A DNA stretch of 64,000 nt, from NCBI RefSeq assembly GCF_008124765.1, contig NZ_VNHS01000003.1, positions 434,001 through 498,000 of the forward strand. Reading direction: 5' to 3'. Made by a program: the position numbers and the translations under genes. Below the pieces are notes generated by a model that made no database searches, was not told the DNA's origin, and saw nothing but the letters and a program-made list of their open reading frames with translations. The stretch is from Paenibacillus methanolicus (GTDB taxonomy: Bacteria; Bacillota; Bacilli; Paenibacillales; Paenibacillaceae). Shown here one piece after another: positions 52,687 through 61,379 of this stretch (positions within the stretch are counted from its first letter, which is position 1; each line of letters opens with the position of its first letter).

Positions 52687-53631
52687 TTACTTTTTGGATA
52701 CTAACTCCAATTCAACCGGGATAGCGCCTTCGACCGTTTCCCCTTTGGCCACTTTCACGGCCGTCTGAACGGCTTCTACGCCGATCGCATCCGGTTTCTG
52801 CGCGACGGTAGCGGCAAGGGTGCCGGCGCCAACCGCAGTCAATGCGTCGTCCGTTGCATCGAATCCGACGACAATAATGCCTTTTTTCCCGGCTGCTTCA
52901 ATCGCCTGCAGTGCGCCAAGCGCCATCTCGTCGTTATGCGCGAATACCGCTTGGATATCTTCGTTGCCCTGCAAAATATTTTCCATGACCGACAGGCCTT
53001 TGGCGCGGTCGAAGTCGGCCGGTTGCGAAGCGATTACGTTCACGCCTTCTTTGCCGTCTACCGCCTTGTGGAAACCATCTCCGCGATCGCGTGCCGCGGA
53101 AGTACCAGCCGTGCCCTGCAATTCAACGATGTTCCCTTTCCCGCCGATCGCTTCGAGTATGTAGTCGCCTGCCATCTGACCGCCCTTCACGTTATCGGAG
53201 GCGATATGCGTAACGACCGTTCCTCCGTTGGCGGAGCGGTCAACCGTAATGACCGGAATACCCGCGTCGTTGGCCGATTCCACGGCCGTCGCGACGGCAT
53301 CGCTGTCCGTTGGGTTAATGAGAATGACGTCTACTTTTTGGGAAATCAAGTCTTCGATCCCGCTGATTTGCTTCGCCGTATCGTCTTGCGCATCGACGAC
53401 GACCAGTTCCGCGCCTAACGCCGTGGCCGCTTTCATGGCACCTTCTTTAAGCGTGACGAAGAAAGGGTTGTTCTGAGTCGAAATCGACAAGCCTACCGTT
53501 ACTTGGTCATCCGAGGCATTGCTTTTCGTATTTTCGGCTGGCTTGTTATTGGTCTCCGTCCCCATGGAACAACCCGATAGCAGAACGATTGAGGCAAGCA
53601 GCAAGGAATATCCGAAGAGTCTTTTTTTCAT
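52687..53631 (-). CDS. rbsB: Ribose-binding lipoprotein RbsB
   Basis: 314 residues. Signal peptide KKRLFGYSLLLASIV with lipobox LSGC (lipid-anchored). The type I periplasmic-binding fold has VGLSISTQNNPFF, the hinge region VILINPTDSDAVATAVESAN and VVGFDATDDAL. It captures ribose outside the membrane for RbsC/RbsA. ATG 53631 and ATG 53640 are both possible: AAGGAG lies 11 and 2 nt before them respectively, so the former is preferred. Last gene of the operon, 28 bp after rbsC. Confidence 0.93.
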   Translation of the reverse strand: MKKRLFGYSLLLASIVLLSGCSMGTETNNKPAENTKSNASDDQVTVGLSISTQNNPFFVTLKEGAMKAATALGAELVVVDAQDDTAKQISGIEDLISQKVDVILINPTDSDAVATAVESANDAGIPVITVDRSANGGTVVTHIASDNVKGGQMAGDYILEAIGGKGNIVELQGTAGTSAARDRGDGFHKAVDGKEGVNVIASQPADFDRAKGLSVMENILQGNEDIQAVFAHNDEMALGALQAIEAAGKKGIIVVGFDATDDALTAVGAGTLAATVAQKPDAIGVEAVQTAVKVAKGETVEGAIPVELELVSKK

Positions 53632-53659
53632 AGTAGTCATTTCTCCTTCGCGTAATGGG

Positions 53660-54616
53660 TTAGTTGTGTTTTTTGGAACGATCCAGCAGCACTGCAATTA
53701 GAATGACGGCCCCTTTAACGACTTGTTGATAAAACGACGATACATTCATCAGATTGAGTCCATTGTTCAGCACGCCAATGATGACGGCGCCGATCAACGT
53801 TCCGACGATCCAGCCTCTGCCGCCCGACAAACTCGTACCCCCGAGCACGACCGCCGCGATGGCGTCCAACTCGTAAGAAGCCCCTGCCGTCGGTTGAGCG
53901 GAATTGAGACGAGAAGTCAGTATCATGCCGCTCACGGCTGCCAGCATACCGCTGATGGAATACACCATCACTTTCACTTTGGATATGCTAATACCCGATA
54001 ACCACGTCGCCTCCTCGTTGCTTCCGATCGCATACACTCTGCGTCCGAAAGTGGTATGTTTCAAAATGATATAGAGAACTACAAAAGCGATGACCATCCA
54101 AATAATCGGCATCGGAATTTGCAGGAAATACCCTTTGCCCAGCATGGCAAAATCTTCATTCAAGCCCGTAACCGGTTTCCCGTCCGTGTAGACGAGCGTT
54201 AATCCCCGATAGACGGTCATGGTGGCCAAGGTAACGATGAACGGAGCGAGCCGTCCTTTGGTAATAAGCAATCCATTCACGGCTCCCATTGCCATCCCCG
54301 CTACAATTCCGATCAGGACCGCAGACCATGTACTCATCCCGCCTGCCATCAATCCGGCCGATAACGCGCTTGATAAGGCGAGCGTGGCACCAACTGAAAG
54401 ATCGATGCCTCCCGTCAAAATGACAAACGTCATGCCGAACGCGATCAAGGCGTTAATCGATACTTGCCGAAGGATATTCAATAAGTTGTTCACCGTTAGA
54501 AAACTATCTGCCGTAACGGAGAGCACGACGATGATGAGCAATAACCCAACTAACGAACCGAGCCCCTGGAACTTTATTTTTCTTGCTTTCAGATTGCCTG
54601 CCGTCTCAACTTGCAT
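53660..54616 (-). CDS. rbsC: Ribose ABC permease RbsC
   Basis: 318 residues, multi-helix membrane protein of the BPD_transp_2 family. Seen directly: LLLIIVVLSVTADSFLTVNNLLNILRQ, the conserved FVILTGGIDLSVG, and GGTSLSGGRGWIVGTLIGA. It forms the homodimeric ribose channel driven by RbsA. Its start overlaps the rbsA end by 11 nt, implying translational coupling. Confidence 0.95.
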   Translation of the reverse strand: MQVETAGNLKARKIKFQGLGSLVGLLLIIVVLSVTADSFLTVNNLLNILRQVSINALIAFGMTFVILTGGIDLSVGATLALSSALSAGLMAGGMSTWSAVLIGIVAGMAMGAVNGLLITKGRLAPFIVTLATMTVYRGLTLVYTDGKPVTGLNEDFAMLGKGYFLQIPMPIIWMVIAFVVLYIILKHTTFGRRVYAIGSNEEATWLSGISISKVKVMVYSISGMLAAVSGMILTSRLNSAQPTAGASYELDAIAAVVLGGTSLSGGRGWIVGTLIGAVIIGVLNNGLNLMNVSSFYQQVVKGAVILIAVLLDRSKKHN

Positions 54617-56114
54617 GCTGATCTCCTCCCCCTGTTGCGCAAACCATGATTTTTTCTTGGGTCGCCTCTTGCTGCGTAAACTCTCCCGTTATCTTCCCTT
54701 CGTGCATCACGAGAATCCGGTCGCTCATGCCGAGCACTTCGGGAAGCTCCGATGAGATCATCAGAATCGCGACTCCATCCGCTGCGAGTTGGTTCATCAG
54801 ATCGTAAATCTCTTTCTTCGCTCCGATGTCGACGCCTCTAGTCGGCTCGTCCAATATGAATACTTGCGGATTCGTCGCCAGCCATTTGCCGATCACGACC
54901 TTCTGTTGATTTCCCCCGCTGAGCGAACCAACGGCTTGCGAGCTGCCGGACGCCTTAATATGCAGCTTGCTTATCATCGTATCGGACAACTGCCGCTCCT
55001 TGGCGCCGCTCAGGAAACCGAGGTTCGAAATCTTCGCCAAATTCGGCATGGACAAATTGTCGTTGATGGACATCGGCAGAAGCAGCCCTTCGTCTTTCCG
55101 ATCCTCGGTCACGAGCGCGATGCCTGCGCGTATCGCGTCGATCGGCTTGCGAACGGCGATCGGCTTGCCGTCCACCGATATCGTCCCCCGATCGATCGAG
55201 TCTACCCCGAACAGCGCTTTGGCAAGCTCCGTCCGTCCCGCTCCCATTAGACCTGCAAGTCCGACGATTTCTCCGGCGCGGATGGAAAATGAAATGTCGT
55301 GCAGTTTTCCTTTCTGCGAAAGTCCGCTCACCTTCAGCTTCTCTGGGCCGAACTTGATCGCAACCTTCGGGAACCGGTCTTTGATTTCACGGCCGACCAT
55401 CATTTTCACGATGTGGTCCATGCTCGTTTCTTGTACGTTCTCCGTGCCGACATATCGCCCGTCGCGCATGACCGTAATTCTGTCGCATATCCGGAATATC
55501 TCTTCCATGCGGTGCGAGATATAAATCATGCCGACGCCCTGCTTCTTGAGGGAAGCGATTACATCGAAGAGCGCGTCAATCTCCCGGTCGGTTAGAGCAG
55601 CCGTGGGCTCATCCAACACCAAAATTTCCGTATTCATCGACAGCGCTTTAGCGATTTCGATCATTTGCTGCTGGCCGACGGACAGTTCGCCAACGATCGT
55701 ATCCGGGCTAATCGCTAGCCCTAACTGCGATAGATAACGCATCGATTCTCGTTTCATTTTGCGCCAATCGATGAGAGTTGTCGGTCCGAATGTATACTCC
55801 CGACCGAGGAAGATGTTCTCCATCACCGTCAAATGCGGGATGAGATTCAGTTCTTGATGGATCATGACAATTCCGAGTTGCTGTGCGGCCGATGGCGTTG
55901 CGAGCGCTTTCAAGTCGCCTTTGATTTTTACCGTTCCGCCATCCTTGGCATAGATGCCGTTCAATATTTTCATTAAGGTCGATTTCCCGGCCCCGTTCTC
56001 GCCCATCAAAGCATGCACTTCGCCTCTTTCGAGCGAGAATTCCGCCTGATGCAAGACTTTAACGTCTGAAAAGCTTTTCTCGATCCCCTTCATCTCCAGC
56101 AGCTGCGCTGACAT
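54606..56114 (-). CDS. rbsA: Ribose ABC transporter ATPase RbsA (duplicated domain)
   Basis: 502 residues with two ABC modules, as in all RbsA/AraG-type ATPases. N-terminal Walker A is GENGAGKSTLMKIL, signature LSVGQQQMIEIAKAL and Walker B ILVLDEPTAAL. The C-terminal module has a degenerate Walker A (GLMGAGRTELAKAL), signature SGGNQQKVVIGKWL and FILDEPTRGVD. It drives ribose import through RbsC. It starts 51 bp after the rbsD stop. Confidence 0.95.
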   Translation of the reverse strand: MSAQLLEMKGIEKSFSDVKVLHQAEFSLERGEVHALMGENGAGKSTLMKILNGIYAKDGGTVKIKGDLKALATPSAAQQLGIVMIHQELNLIPHLTVMENIFLGREYTFGPTTLIDWRKMKRESMRYLSQLGLAISPDTIVGELSVGQQQMIEIAKALSMNTEILVLDEPTAALTDREIDALFDVIASLKKQGVGMIYISHRMEEIFRICDRITVMRDGRYVGTENVQETSMDHIVKMMVGREIKDRFPKVAIKFGPEKLKVSGLSQKGKLHDISFSIRAGEIVGLAGLMGAGRTELAKALFGVDSIDRGTISVDGKPIAVRKPIDAIRAGIALVTEDRKDEGLLLPMSINDNLSMPNLAKISNLGFLSGAKERQLSDTMISKLHIKASGSSQAVGSLSGGNQQKVVIGKWLATNPQVFILDEPTRGVDIGAKKEIYDLMNQLAADGVAILMISSELPEVLGMSDRILVMHEGKITGEFTQQEATQEKIMVCATGGGDQHAS

Positions 56115-56165
56115 TCTGTACCCTCCCTATCGGTGTTGCAAAGATCGCAGCGGAAACATCGTCCA

Positions 56166-56561
56166 TCAAAACGTAACTCCCGCGTGTAAAATGACGTTCG
56201 AGTAAGCCGAGTATTCACCGGTACGAATAACGGCTTTTGCTTGACGGGTCAAGAGTTTGAATTGCTCATGGGTCATGCATTCCATCTGAGCGCCTGCCAG
56301 CGTACGTTCCGTCTTCGCAAACATGTCCGGATTGCGTTCTTTCATTTCGTCCGCTATGGTATATCGCTCCACTTGCATTTCGACCAAGATGGTTTCGAGC
56401 GTCTCCAGATAACCGGGCACCCCTTGCTTCAGCGCCAGATCAATCCTTCTTACGCCCGGAGGAATCGGCAGCCCGCTATCCGCGATTACGATCGTGTCCG
56501 CATGGCCAAGTTGACTGATCAATGCCGAGAGCTCGCTGTTGATAATCCCGATCTTCTTCAT
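56166..56561 (-). CDS. rbsD: D-ribose pyranase RbsD
   Basis: 131 residues, the standard size. Family features include MKKIGIINSELSALISQLGHAD with the catalytic His20 and ADSGLPIP, followed by the C-terminal EYSAYSNVILHAGV. It converts beta-pyranose ribose to the furanose form needed by RbsK. Its ATG overlaps the rbsK TGA by 4 nt (ATGA). Confidence 0.95.
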   Translation of the reverse strand: MKKIGIINSELSALISQLGHADTIVIADSGLPIPPGVRRIDLALKQGVPGYLETLETILVEMQVERYTIADEMKERNPDMFAKTERTLAGAQMECMTHEQFKLLTRQAKAVIRTGEYSAYSNVILHAGVTF

Positions 56562-57502
56562 GCCTGGTCCGCTCCCGTCTTATTCCGCTCTGCCTCGAAC
56601 GCCCTGACTTCTGCGATCGTCGGCATCCCCGCTTGAGCGCCGAACTTCGTTACAGCCAGTGCGGACACAAGCGAGGCGAAGTTCACTGCTTCCTCCAGGC
56701 TCCGGCCAGTTGCAATCGATATGGCCAGACCCGCGTTATAACAGTCGCCGGCCCCAGTCGTATCGACCACCGGCACTTTATGACCCGGTATGGTCTGTAT
56801 CGAACCGTCATCCGCTATGTAAGCGGAACCTGCTGAACCAAGCGTCGTTACAATATGGGCCTCCCCTATCTCTTTCATCCGCTGCATAGCAAACCCGAGT
56901 GAGCTGCCGTCTGTCTCCATGCCAGTATACCGTCCAAGTTCAGTACGGTTCGGCGTTATATAATCAGCAAGCTGAAACAGCTCATCCGGTATCGGCTTTG
57001 CGGGTGCTGGGTTAAGCACAACCGTTTTACCGAATATTTTCGCTTTGCTTGCTGCATAGAGGACCGTTTCTTCGGGAATTTCCAGCTGAAGCAGCACGAT
57101 ATCGGCTTGTCTCAATAATGCTTCGTTACGGTCGATGTCGGCGAACTCCAACCGATTGTTCGCTCCAGGCACGACGACGATGCTGTTGTCACCTTCCGCG
57201 ATATAGATCGAGGCGACGCCCGTTGCCACGCCGGCCACCTGTTTAATGCCGGATACGTCCACCCCTTCTTTCTCGAGACTGTGGAGCAGATTCTCGCCGA
57301 AGGCGTCTTGGCCGACGGCGCCGATCATCGCCGTCTCCGCTCCGAGGCGCGCCGCAGCTATCGCCTGGTTTGCTCCTTTTCCGCCGGGAATAAAGTGGAC
57401 GTTCTCTCCGGTAATGGTTTCTCCCACCAACGGATACCGCGCGGTTTGGACAACGATATCCATATTCAAGCTGCCGATTACAAGCAGGTTAGGTTGTGTC
57501 AT
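56558..57502 (-). CDS. rbsK: Ribokinase RbsK
   Basis: 314 residues, PfkB family. GSLNMDIVV and the first signature GGKGANQAIAAARLG lie N-terminally; DTTGAGDCYNAGLA (catalytic Asp and anion hole) lies near the C-terminus. It phosphorylates ribose to ribose-5-phosphate for the pentose phosphate pathway. It overlaps rbsR by 14 nt and rbsD by 4 nt. It could also use ribose freed by the nucleoside hydrolase encoded at 21761. Confidence 0.95.
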   Translation of the reverse strand: MTQPNLLVIGSLNMDIVVQTARYPLVGETITGENVHFIPGGKGANQAIAAARLGAETAMIGAVGQDAFGENLLHSLEKEGVDVSGIKQVAGVATGVASIYIAEGDNSIVVVPGANNRLEFADIDRNEALLRQADIVLLQLEIPEETVLYAASKAKIFGKTVVLNPAPAKPIPDELFQLADYITPNRTELGRYTGMETDGSSLGFAMQRMKEIGEAHIVTTLGSAGSAYIADDGSIQTIPGHKVPVVDTTGAGDCYNAGLAISIATGRSLEEAVNFASLVSALAVTKFGAQAGMPTIAEVRAFEAERNKTGADQA

Positions 57503-58505
57503 GTCCTTCTTTCCTCCTTAAGGTCGACGCCCGGGCGATCAGCTGTACATCTAGTTCATATAGCCGGTCCTCCTCAAGCGTGCCCTCGATTTTCTTGATG
57601 AGCAAACGCGAGATGAGCGCTCCCATATCGTAAATGGGCTGCGCGATCGTCGTCAGTTCCGGCATCGTAATCTCCGTGGTTTGAATGCCGTCGAATCCGC
57701 ACACGGCAACCTGTTCGCCAACGCGATATCCCATTCGGTGAAGTGCTTTCAGCGCGCCGATCGCCATGAGGTCATTGCCCGCAAAAATGCCGTCGATATC
57801 CGGATGCCGTTCAAGCAACCGCTCCGTCGCTTCAATCCCGCCGGCTATCCTAAAATCCGCTGGTTCCAAAAGCGACGGCGTATACCAATCGAGATGCTGG
57901 ACGGATTTCTCAAAACCGATGAGCCGTTCCTTCCCCGTAATCAGATTTTGCGGACCGTATATATGCGCGATTTTCCGACATCCTACATCTAGCAAATGTT
58001 GGACCGCCATTGCCGCGCCTTCCCTGTTTTTGGAACGGACTATACTGGCGTTCTGCTCATCGGGACCCCGATCGAGACAGACGTATGGAATACCGAGCTT
58101 CGTCAACATCTCCGCATCTTCATGCCCGAACGTATTGGAGGCGAAAATAATGCCATCGATATATTTCTGCTTCAGCGTCTCGATATATCGCTTTTCCTTG
58201 ACTCCCTGATCATCCGAATTGCCGAAGATAACCGTATAACCGTAAGTCGCGGCGACATCCTCTACAGCCCGCGCCAAGTCCGAGAAGAACAGGTTCGATA
58301 TATCGGGCAGGATAAGCGCGATCGTATTCGTTTTCTTGCCGGCTAATCCTCGGGCAACCTGATTGGGTGCATAGTTCAGCTTTTCGATCGCGTTCTTGAT
58401 CGATTGTTCCGTTTCCGCATTCACATACCCGCTTTTATTCAAATAACGCGAAATCGTAGACACGGAAACCCCGGCCAATTTGGCCACATCACGAATGGTT
58501 GCGAT
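57489..58505 (-). CDS. rbsR: LacI-family ribose operon repressor RbsR, apparent AUC start
   Basis: 338 residues if translation starts at ATC 58505-58503, giving (M)ATIRDVAKLAGVSVSTISRYLN, the normal LacI-type N-terminus. AGGAGG (58519-58514) is exactly 8 nt before this ATC. The only upstream conventional start in frame, TTG 58523, has no ribosome site and would place the Shine-Dalgarno inside the coding region. So either an AUC start, a sequencing error (ATG to ATC) or unusual TTG use applies. The hinge LNYAPNQVARGLAG and a sugar-binding domain follow. First gene of rbsRKDACB; it represses through operators at 58530-58544 and 58603-58624. Confidence 0.9.
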   Translation of the reverse strand: MATIRDVAKLAGVSVSTISRYLNKSGYVNAETEQSIKNAIEKLNYAPNQVARGLAGKKTNTIALILPDISNLFFSDLARAVEDVAATYGYTVIFGNSDDQGVKEKRYIETLKQKYIDGIIFASNTFGHEDAEMLTKLGIPYVCLDRGPDEQNASIVRSKNREGAAMAVQHLLDVGCRKIAHIYGPQNLITGKERLIGFEKSVQHLDWYTPSLLEPADFRIAGGIEATERLLERHPDIDGIFAGNDLMAIGALKALHRMGYRVGEQVAVCGFDGIQTTEITMPELTTIAQPIYDMGALISRLLIKKIEGTLEEDRLYELDVQLIARASTLRRKEGHDTT

Positions 58506-58529
58506 GAAGAACTCCTCCTTCAAAGAAAA

Positions 58530-58544
58530 GGTACCGTTACCACA
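58530..58544. promoter_or_regulatory. RbsR operator, downstream copy
   Basis: GGTACCGTTACCACA contains the palindrome GGTAcCGtTACC, identical to the core of the upstream operator. It lies directly after the -10 hexamer, over the transcription start, so a bound repressor would block initiation. Confidence 0.7.
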
Positions 58545-58549
58545 TATGT

Positions 58550-58578
58550 ATCATAATAAGCATTAGCACCCTTGTAAT
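58550..58578 (-). promoter_or_regulatory. Candidate promoter of the ribose operon
   Basis: On the minus strand, ATTACA (58578-58573), 17 bp and TATGAT (58555-58550), a reasonable sigma-A promoter, flanked by the two operator copies. Confidence 0.5.
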
Positions 58579-58602
58579 AGACACGTATAATTCAAATTAA
58601 CG

Positions 58603-58624
58603 TTTGTGGTACCGTTACCACAAA
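58603..58624. promoter_or_regulatory. RbsR operator, upstream copy
   Basis: A 22-bp palindrome with one mismatch: TTTGTGGTACC followed by GTTACCACAAA. It shares GGTACCGTTACCACA with the downstream copy. The centres are about 76 bp apart, compatible with repression by DNA looping. Confidence 0.75.
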
Positions 58625-58740
58625 ATCAATTTATCATAGTTTTCCTCAGAAAACAACCATTTGCTCAAAAGTCGCGAGAACCCGTGGAATTGTCGAAGTC
58701 AACCGATCCAACCAATACCGTCAATATCAGCACAAAAAAA

Positions 58741-58775
58741 GCAATTCGACTTTGGAAAATTCAAAGTCAAATTGC
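58741..58775 (-). terminator. Rho-independent terminator of the DGQHR pair
   Basis: GCAATTTGACTTTG/CAAAGTCGAATTGC (one mismatch) with a 7-nt loop. On the minus strand TTTTTTT follows. It lies 40 bp after the last DGQHR stop and separates the unit from the rbs control region. Confidence 0.85.
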
Positions 58776-58814
58776 TTATAAAAACTTGCGTTTAGACTGG
58801 GTTCGAACTCGTGT

Positions 58815-59969
58815 TCAAGCACTCTCTTCAAGACGAAGCTGACGAATATATTCCAGCACAAGATTATGTTTTCTCATCGACTTATCGTAGATGAGATTGA
58901 TTTTGCCGTTGTCCAACCGGCCTAGGATGCTCGCCAGTTCCTCGTTATCATGACTCCAGTCGATTTGCCGCAAGATCTGGAAGCACGAGGTCCAATTGGG
59001 ATGGCCCCCTTTTTCGATATCCAAGGTGTCATGCGCATATAACGCGATCGCTTCTTGAACGACTCTACTCGAGCTGATATACGACCCGAGTCCCGGCTGC
59101 TCCGGAAAATGCGGCAGCACTCCGTTAAGAAACTGGTGCAACACCTCCGTATAGGTCGTGGGGTCTTTCCGAACCCGCCTGGCAAGCTCGTAAGAAGCTT
59201 GGGTTTTACCCGTGAATAGCAGGGAAGCGATCGTATGCAGCCAACTAAAGCACGTGAAATTTTTGTTATATGCCGTTAGGTTGTTGCGGGTTTCCACGCC
59301 GGCGTTCTTGAGCAGCGTATTATGATCCGCTACCTGCTGGATCATTGTATTGATCGGATCGCTGCCGTCAAATGCGTGGCCGAGCTCCTTGCTGACCAGC
59401 TGGACTTTACTATTGATATCGCCGAAGAGCTGTTTCTCTTCCTCCTCGGTTAACCCGATGTACAGCTGAACGGATAGTTCGCTCTCCAGTAAATCAAGTC
59501 TTCTGGATTCAATTTGACTCAATAAGCCTTCCAGCTGCTCCGTATGCTCCCGGAGAGCGTCATCTTCCGGATGCTGGCGGCATTTCACTTTTAAGCGGCT
59601 GAGCTCCTTCTCGTATTTGCGGCTTTCCTTCGCCAACTGATCGTTGGTGAACCCCAGCGCCATGATGCGATGTTGTCCATCCAGAATACTCAGTTTGGCT
59701 CCGTGCAGCAGGATGAAATGATCCTCTCCTTTCATCAGCGAGGAGATGTCCCGCAGCGACAACGTGACAGGTCCGAAGAACACATGGTCCAGTTCCCGTT
59801 CTTGCAAATATTTCGCGATTTTGCGAAGCTGCCCGCCGCTTAGCTTCCGTTGAACCATCGGGTCGATGACCGTGTAGTTCAACAAATCATGAACGCGCAT
59901 GGAAACCGTCGTAAGTCCGAAGCGCTCGCAATAAGGCTGGATTTTCATCGACAACTTAAGACCATCCAT
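58815..59969 (-). CDS. DGQHR-domain protein (DndB-like), second of an orphan pair
   Basis: 384 residues, cytoplasmic. The signature ILDGQHRIMAL is at residues 95-105 (Asp97-Arg101). A charged coiled-coil-like stretch follows (about 110-165, RKYEKELSRLKVKCRQ...). LFGDINSKVQLVSKELGHAFD resembles the family's conserved FxDINxxxxxL segment. Proteins with DGQHR motifs include DndB, which accompanies the phosphorothioate DNA-modification genes dndCDE, and DGQHR proteins of unknown role. None of dndA, C, D or E is present here. The ATG overlaps the upstream paralogue's TAA by 1 nt, with AGGAGG about 10 nt upstream. The function is unknown; a regulatory or DNA-related role is inference. Confidence 0.88.
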   Translation of the reverse strand: MDGLKLSMKIQPYCERFGLTTVSMRVHDLLNYTVIDPMVQRKLSGGQLRKIAKYLQERELDHVFFGPVTLSLRDISSLMKGEDHFILLHGAKLSILDGQHRIMALGFTNDQLAKESRKYEKELSRLKVKCRQHPEDDALREHTEQLEGLLSQIESRRLDLLESELSVQLYIGLTEEEEKQLFGDINSKVQLVSKELGHAFDGSDPINTMIQQVADHNTLLKNAGVETRNNLTAYNKNFTCFSWLHTIASLLFTGKTQASYELARRVRKDPTTYTEVLHQFLNGVLPHFPEQPGLGSYISSSRVVQEAIALYAHDTLDIEKGGHPNWTSCFQILRQIDWSHDNEELASILGRLDNGKINLIYDKSMRKHNLVLEYIRQLRLEESA

Positions 59970-61108
59970 TAACCGGCGTCCTCCTTATCCGAAATGAGCA
60001 AGTGATGTTGTTCTGCATAAAAATCTTTAATCGATTGATAGGCTTTCATAATGCGGCTTCTGCGCGGCAAACGCGTCTGTTCGTCGTCCTTGTAAATGTG
60101 CTCCCACTGGATATGGGGAAGAATCTTGGTCGCGTATTGCAAGGTATACTTGTTGAACTGCTGCGATTTAAAAGCTTCCTCATGCAAAAATAAGGCAAGC
60201 GCAATCTGGATATTTTCCGACCAGCAAATGTGGCCCGGTTCCGGTTCAGGAAGGACATGAAGCAGGTTTTCAAAATAGTTGGCTGCCTGCTCGAGATGCT
60301 CGTTCAAAGCAAAGGCCGTAAAATGATACCCATTGTGACGGGCATTGACTTTCAGACGTCCTTCAAAGAGCCCTACCAACAGTTCAATCAACAACGAGTA
60401 GGAGAACAGATAGCCCGGACTCTTCCCGCGTTCGGAATAAATATCGGTTGGCAAATGCTTCATCACGGGATATTCCTGTACCAGCCGCGTCGCCATCACA
60501 TGGTAGAAACGCCGTTGTTCCCGCAGCATGGCCAAATTGCCTGCTATTTTTCTTGGTAGTTTATTAATATCGGAGAAAAGCTGACGCTCCTGCTTCGGGT
60601 TAATGTCGCAATAGATCATGACGGACATCGGGAAGGCATACAGCTTCTTGAGCTTATCCGTGATTTCTTGAACTCGCTCAAATTCCCTTCGGTCCTTGGC
60701 CCTCGCCAGATTGCTCTGAAGCATCTCCATCACGCGGCGGAATGCTTCAAGCCTGTGTTGACCGTCCACCACATAACACTTCTCCATCGGCTGCAAGCGA
60801 AACGCGGACGTTTCCTGACTAAATTGGCCAGCGCCTCGCGCGGATAAGATAATGCCCGGGAAGTAAATGCTCTGCCCGTGTTCCAGATATAGCAACAGGT
60901 AATCCACGAGCTGCGAAACATTCTTGGGGATCAGTTGACGCTGAACTTCAAGATCAACCTCATAGATGGAAAACAACTTATTCATGGCGACCGTAGCGGA
61001 AAGCGTCGTTTGTCCAAATGTTCTGGACAATTGGGCGTGAATCTCGATGAAGGTCCCATTCCCTGAATGTTCAGATAGTAGATCCGACAGCGATTGTATA
61101 GGCTCCAT
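59969..61108 (-). CDS. DGQHR-domain protein (DndB-like), first of an orphan pair
   Basis: 379 residues from ATG 61108 (GGAGG 6 nt upstream); the ATG further upstream at 61144 lacks support. The signature YVVDGQHRLEAF is at 112-123 (Asp115-Arg119). A helical stretch follows, then VMIYCDINPKQERQLFSDINKLPRKI, with the family's second conserved segment. It is distantly related to the downstream partner, sharing motif order but little else at first sight, so the pair may form a heteromer. It has its own promoter and the unit ends at a strong terminator, so this is a self-contained two-gene transcript. Confidence 0.88.
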   Translation of the reverse strand: MEPIQSLSDLLSEHSGNGTFIEIHAQLSRTFGQTTLSATVAMNKLFSIYEVDLEVQRQLIPKNVSQLVDYLLLYLEHGQSIYFPGIILSARGAGQFSQETSAFRLQPMEKCYVVDGQHRLEAFRRVMEMLQSNLARAKDRREFERVQEITDKLKKLYAFPMSVMIYCDINPKQERQLFSDINKLPRKIAGNLAMLREQRRFYHVMATRLVQEYPVMKHLPTDIYSERGKSPGYLFSYSLLIELLVGLFEGRLKVNARHNGYHFTAFALNEHLEQAANYFENLLHVLPEPEPGHICWSENIQIALALFLHEEAFKSQQFNKYTLQYATKILPHIQWEHIYKDDEQTRLPRRSRIMKAYQSIKDFYAEQHHLLISDKEDAG

Positions 61109-61198
61109 AATCAACCTCCGTTTATATGATCTTTGATGCAGCACATCGTAACAACTCCAGCCAACTGCTTAAAAGGCTCATCCATTCCTCATTTCTTC

Positions 61199-61226
61199 TA
61201 AATAGTTTATCCATTTTATGATTCAA
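61199..61226 (-). promoter_or_regulatory. Candidate promoter of the DGQHR pair
   Basis: The minus strand reads TTGAAT (61226-61221), 16 bp, TATTTA (61204-61199). It lies about 90 bp before the start codon in an A+T-rich leader that otherwise shows no gene. Confidence 0.35.
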
Positions 61227-61294
61227 CTAAAACAGACATTCTCCTCTATGCCAAAATGAAAAAAGACCTAGTAGTCAAATAAAAAGCAAAAAGA

Positions 61295-61320
61295 AAAGCC
61301 GGGGGATTGCCGCCGGCTTT
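61295..61320 (-). terminator. Rho-independent terminator of the PLP-enzyme gene
   Basis: AAAGCCGG/CCGGCTTT with a 10-nt G+C-rich loop, followed on the minus strand by CTTTTCTTTTTGCTTTTT-like sequence. It lies 60 bp past the stop. Confidence 0.75.
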
Positions 61321-61379
61321 CCTCATTTAATCATGCCTAAGAGTCACATTCACACCTTAGTCCTAAAAGCAATCTACGA

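Noticed and set aside
58785-58815. GGGTTCGAACTCG resembling a tRNA T-arm or attachment site
   Set aside because: Flanking bases do not form the T-stem, and no acceptor or anticodon arm is present.
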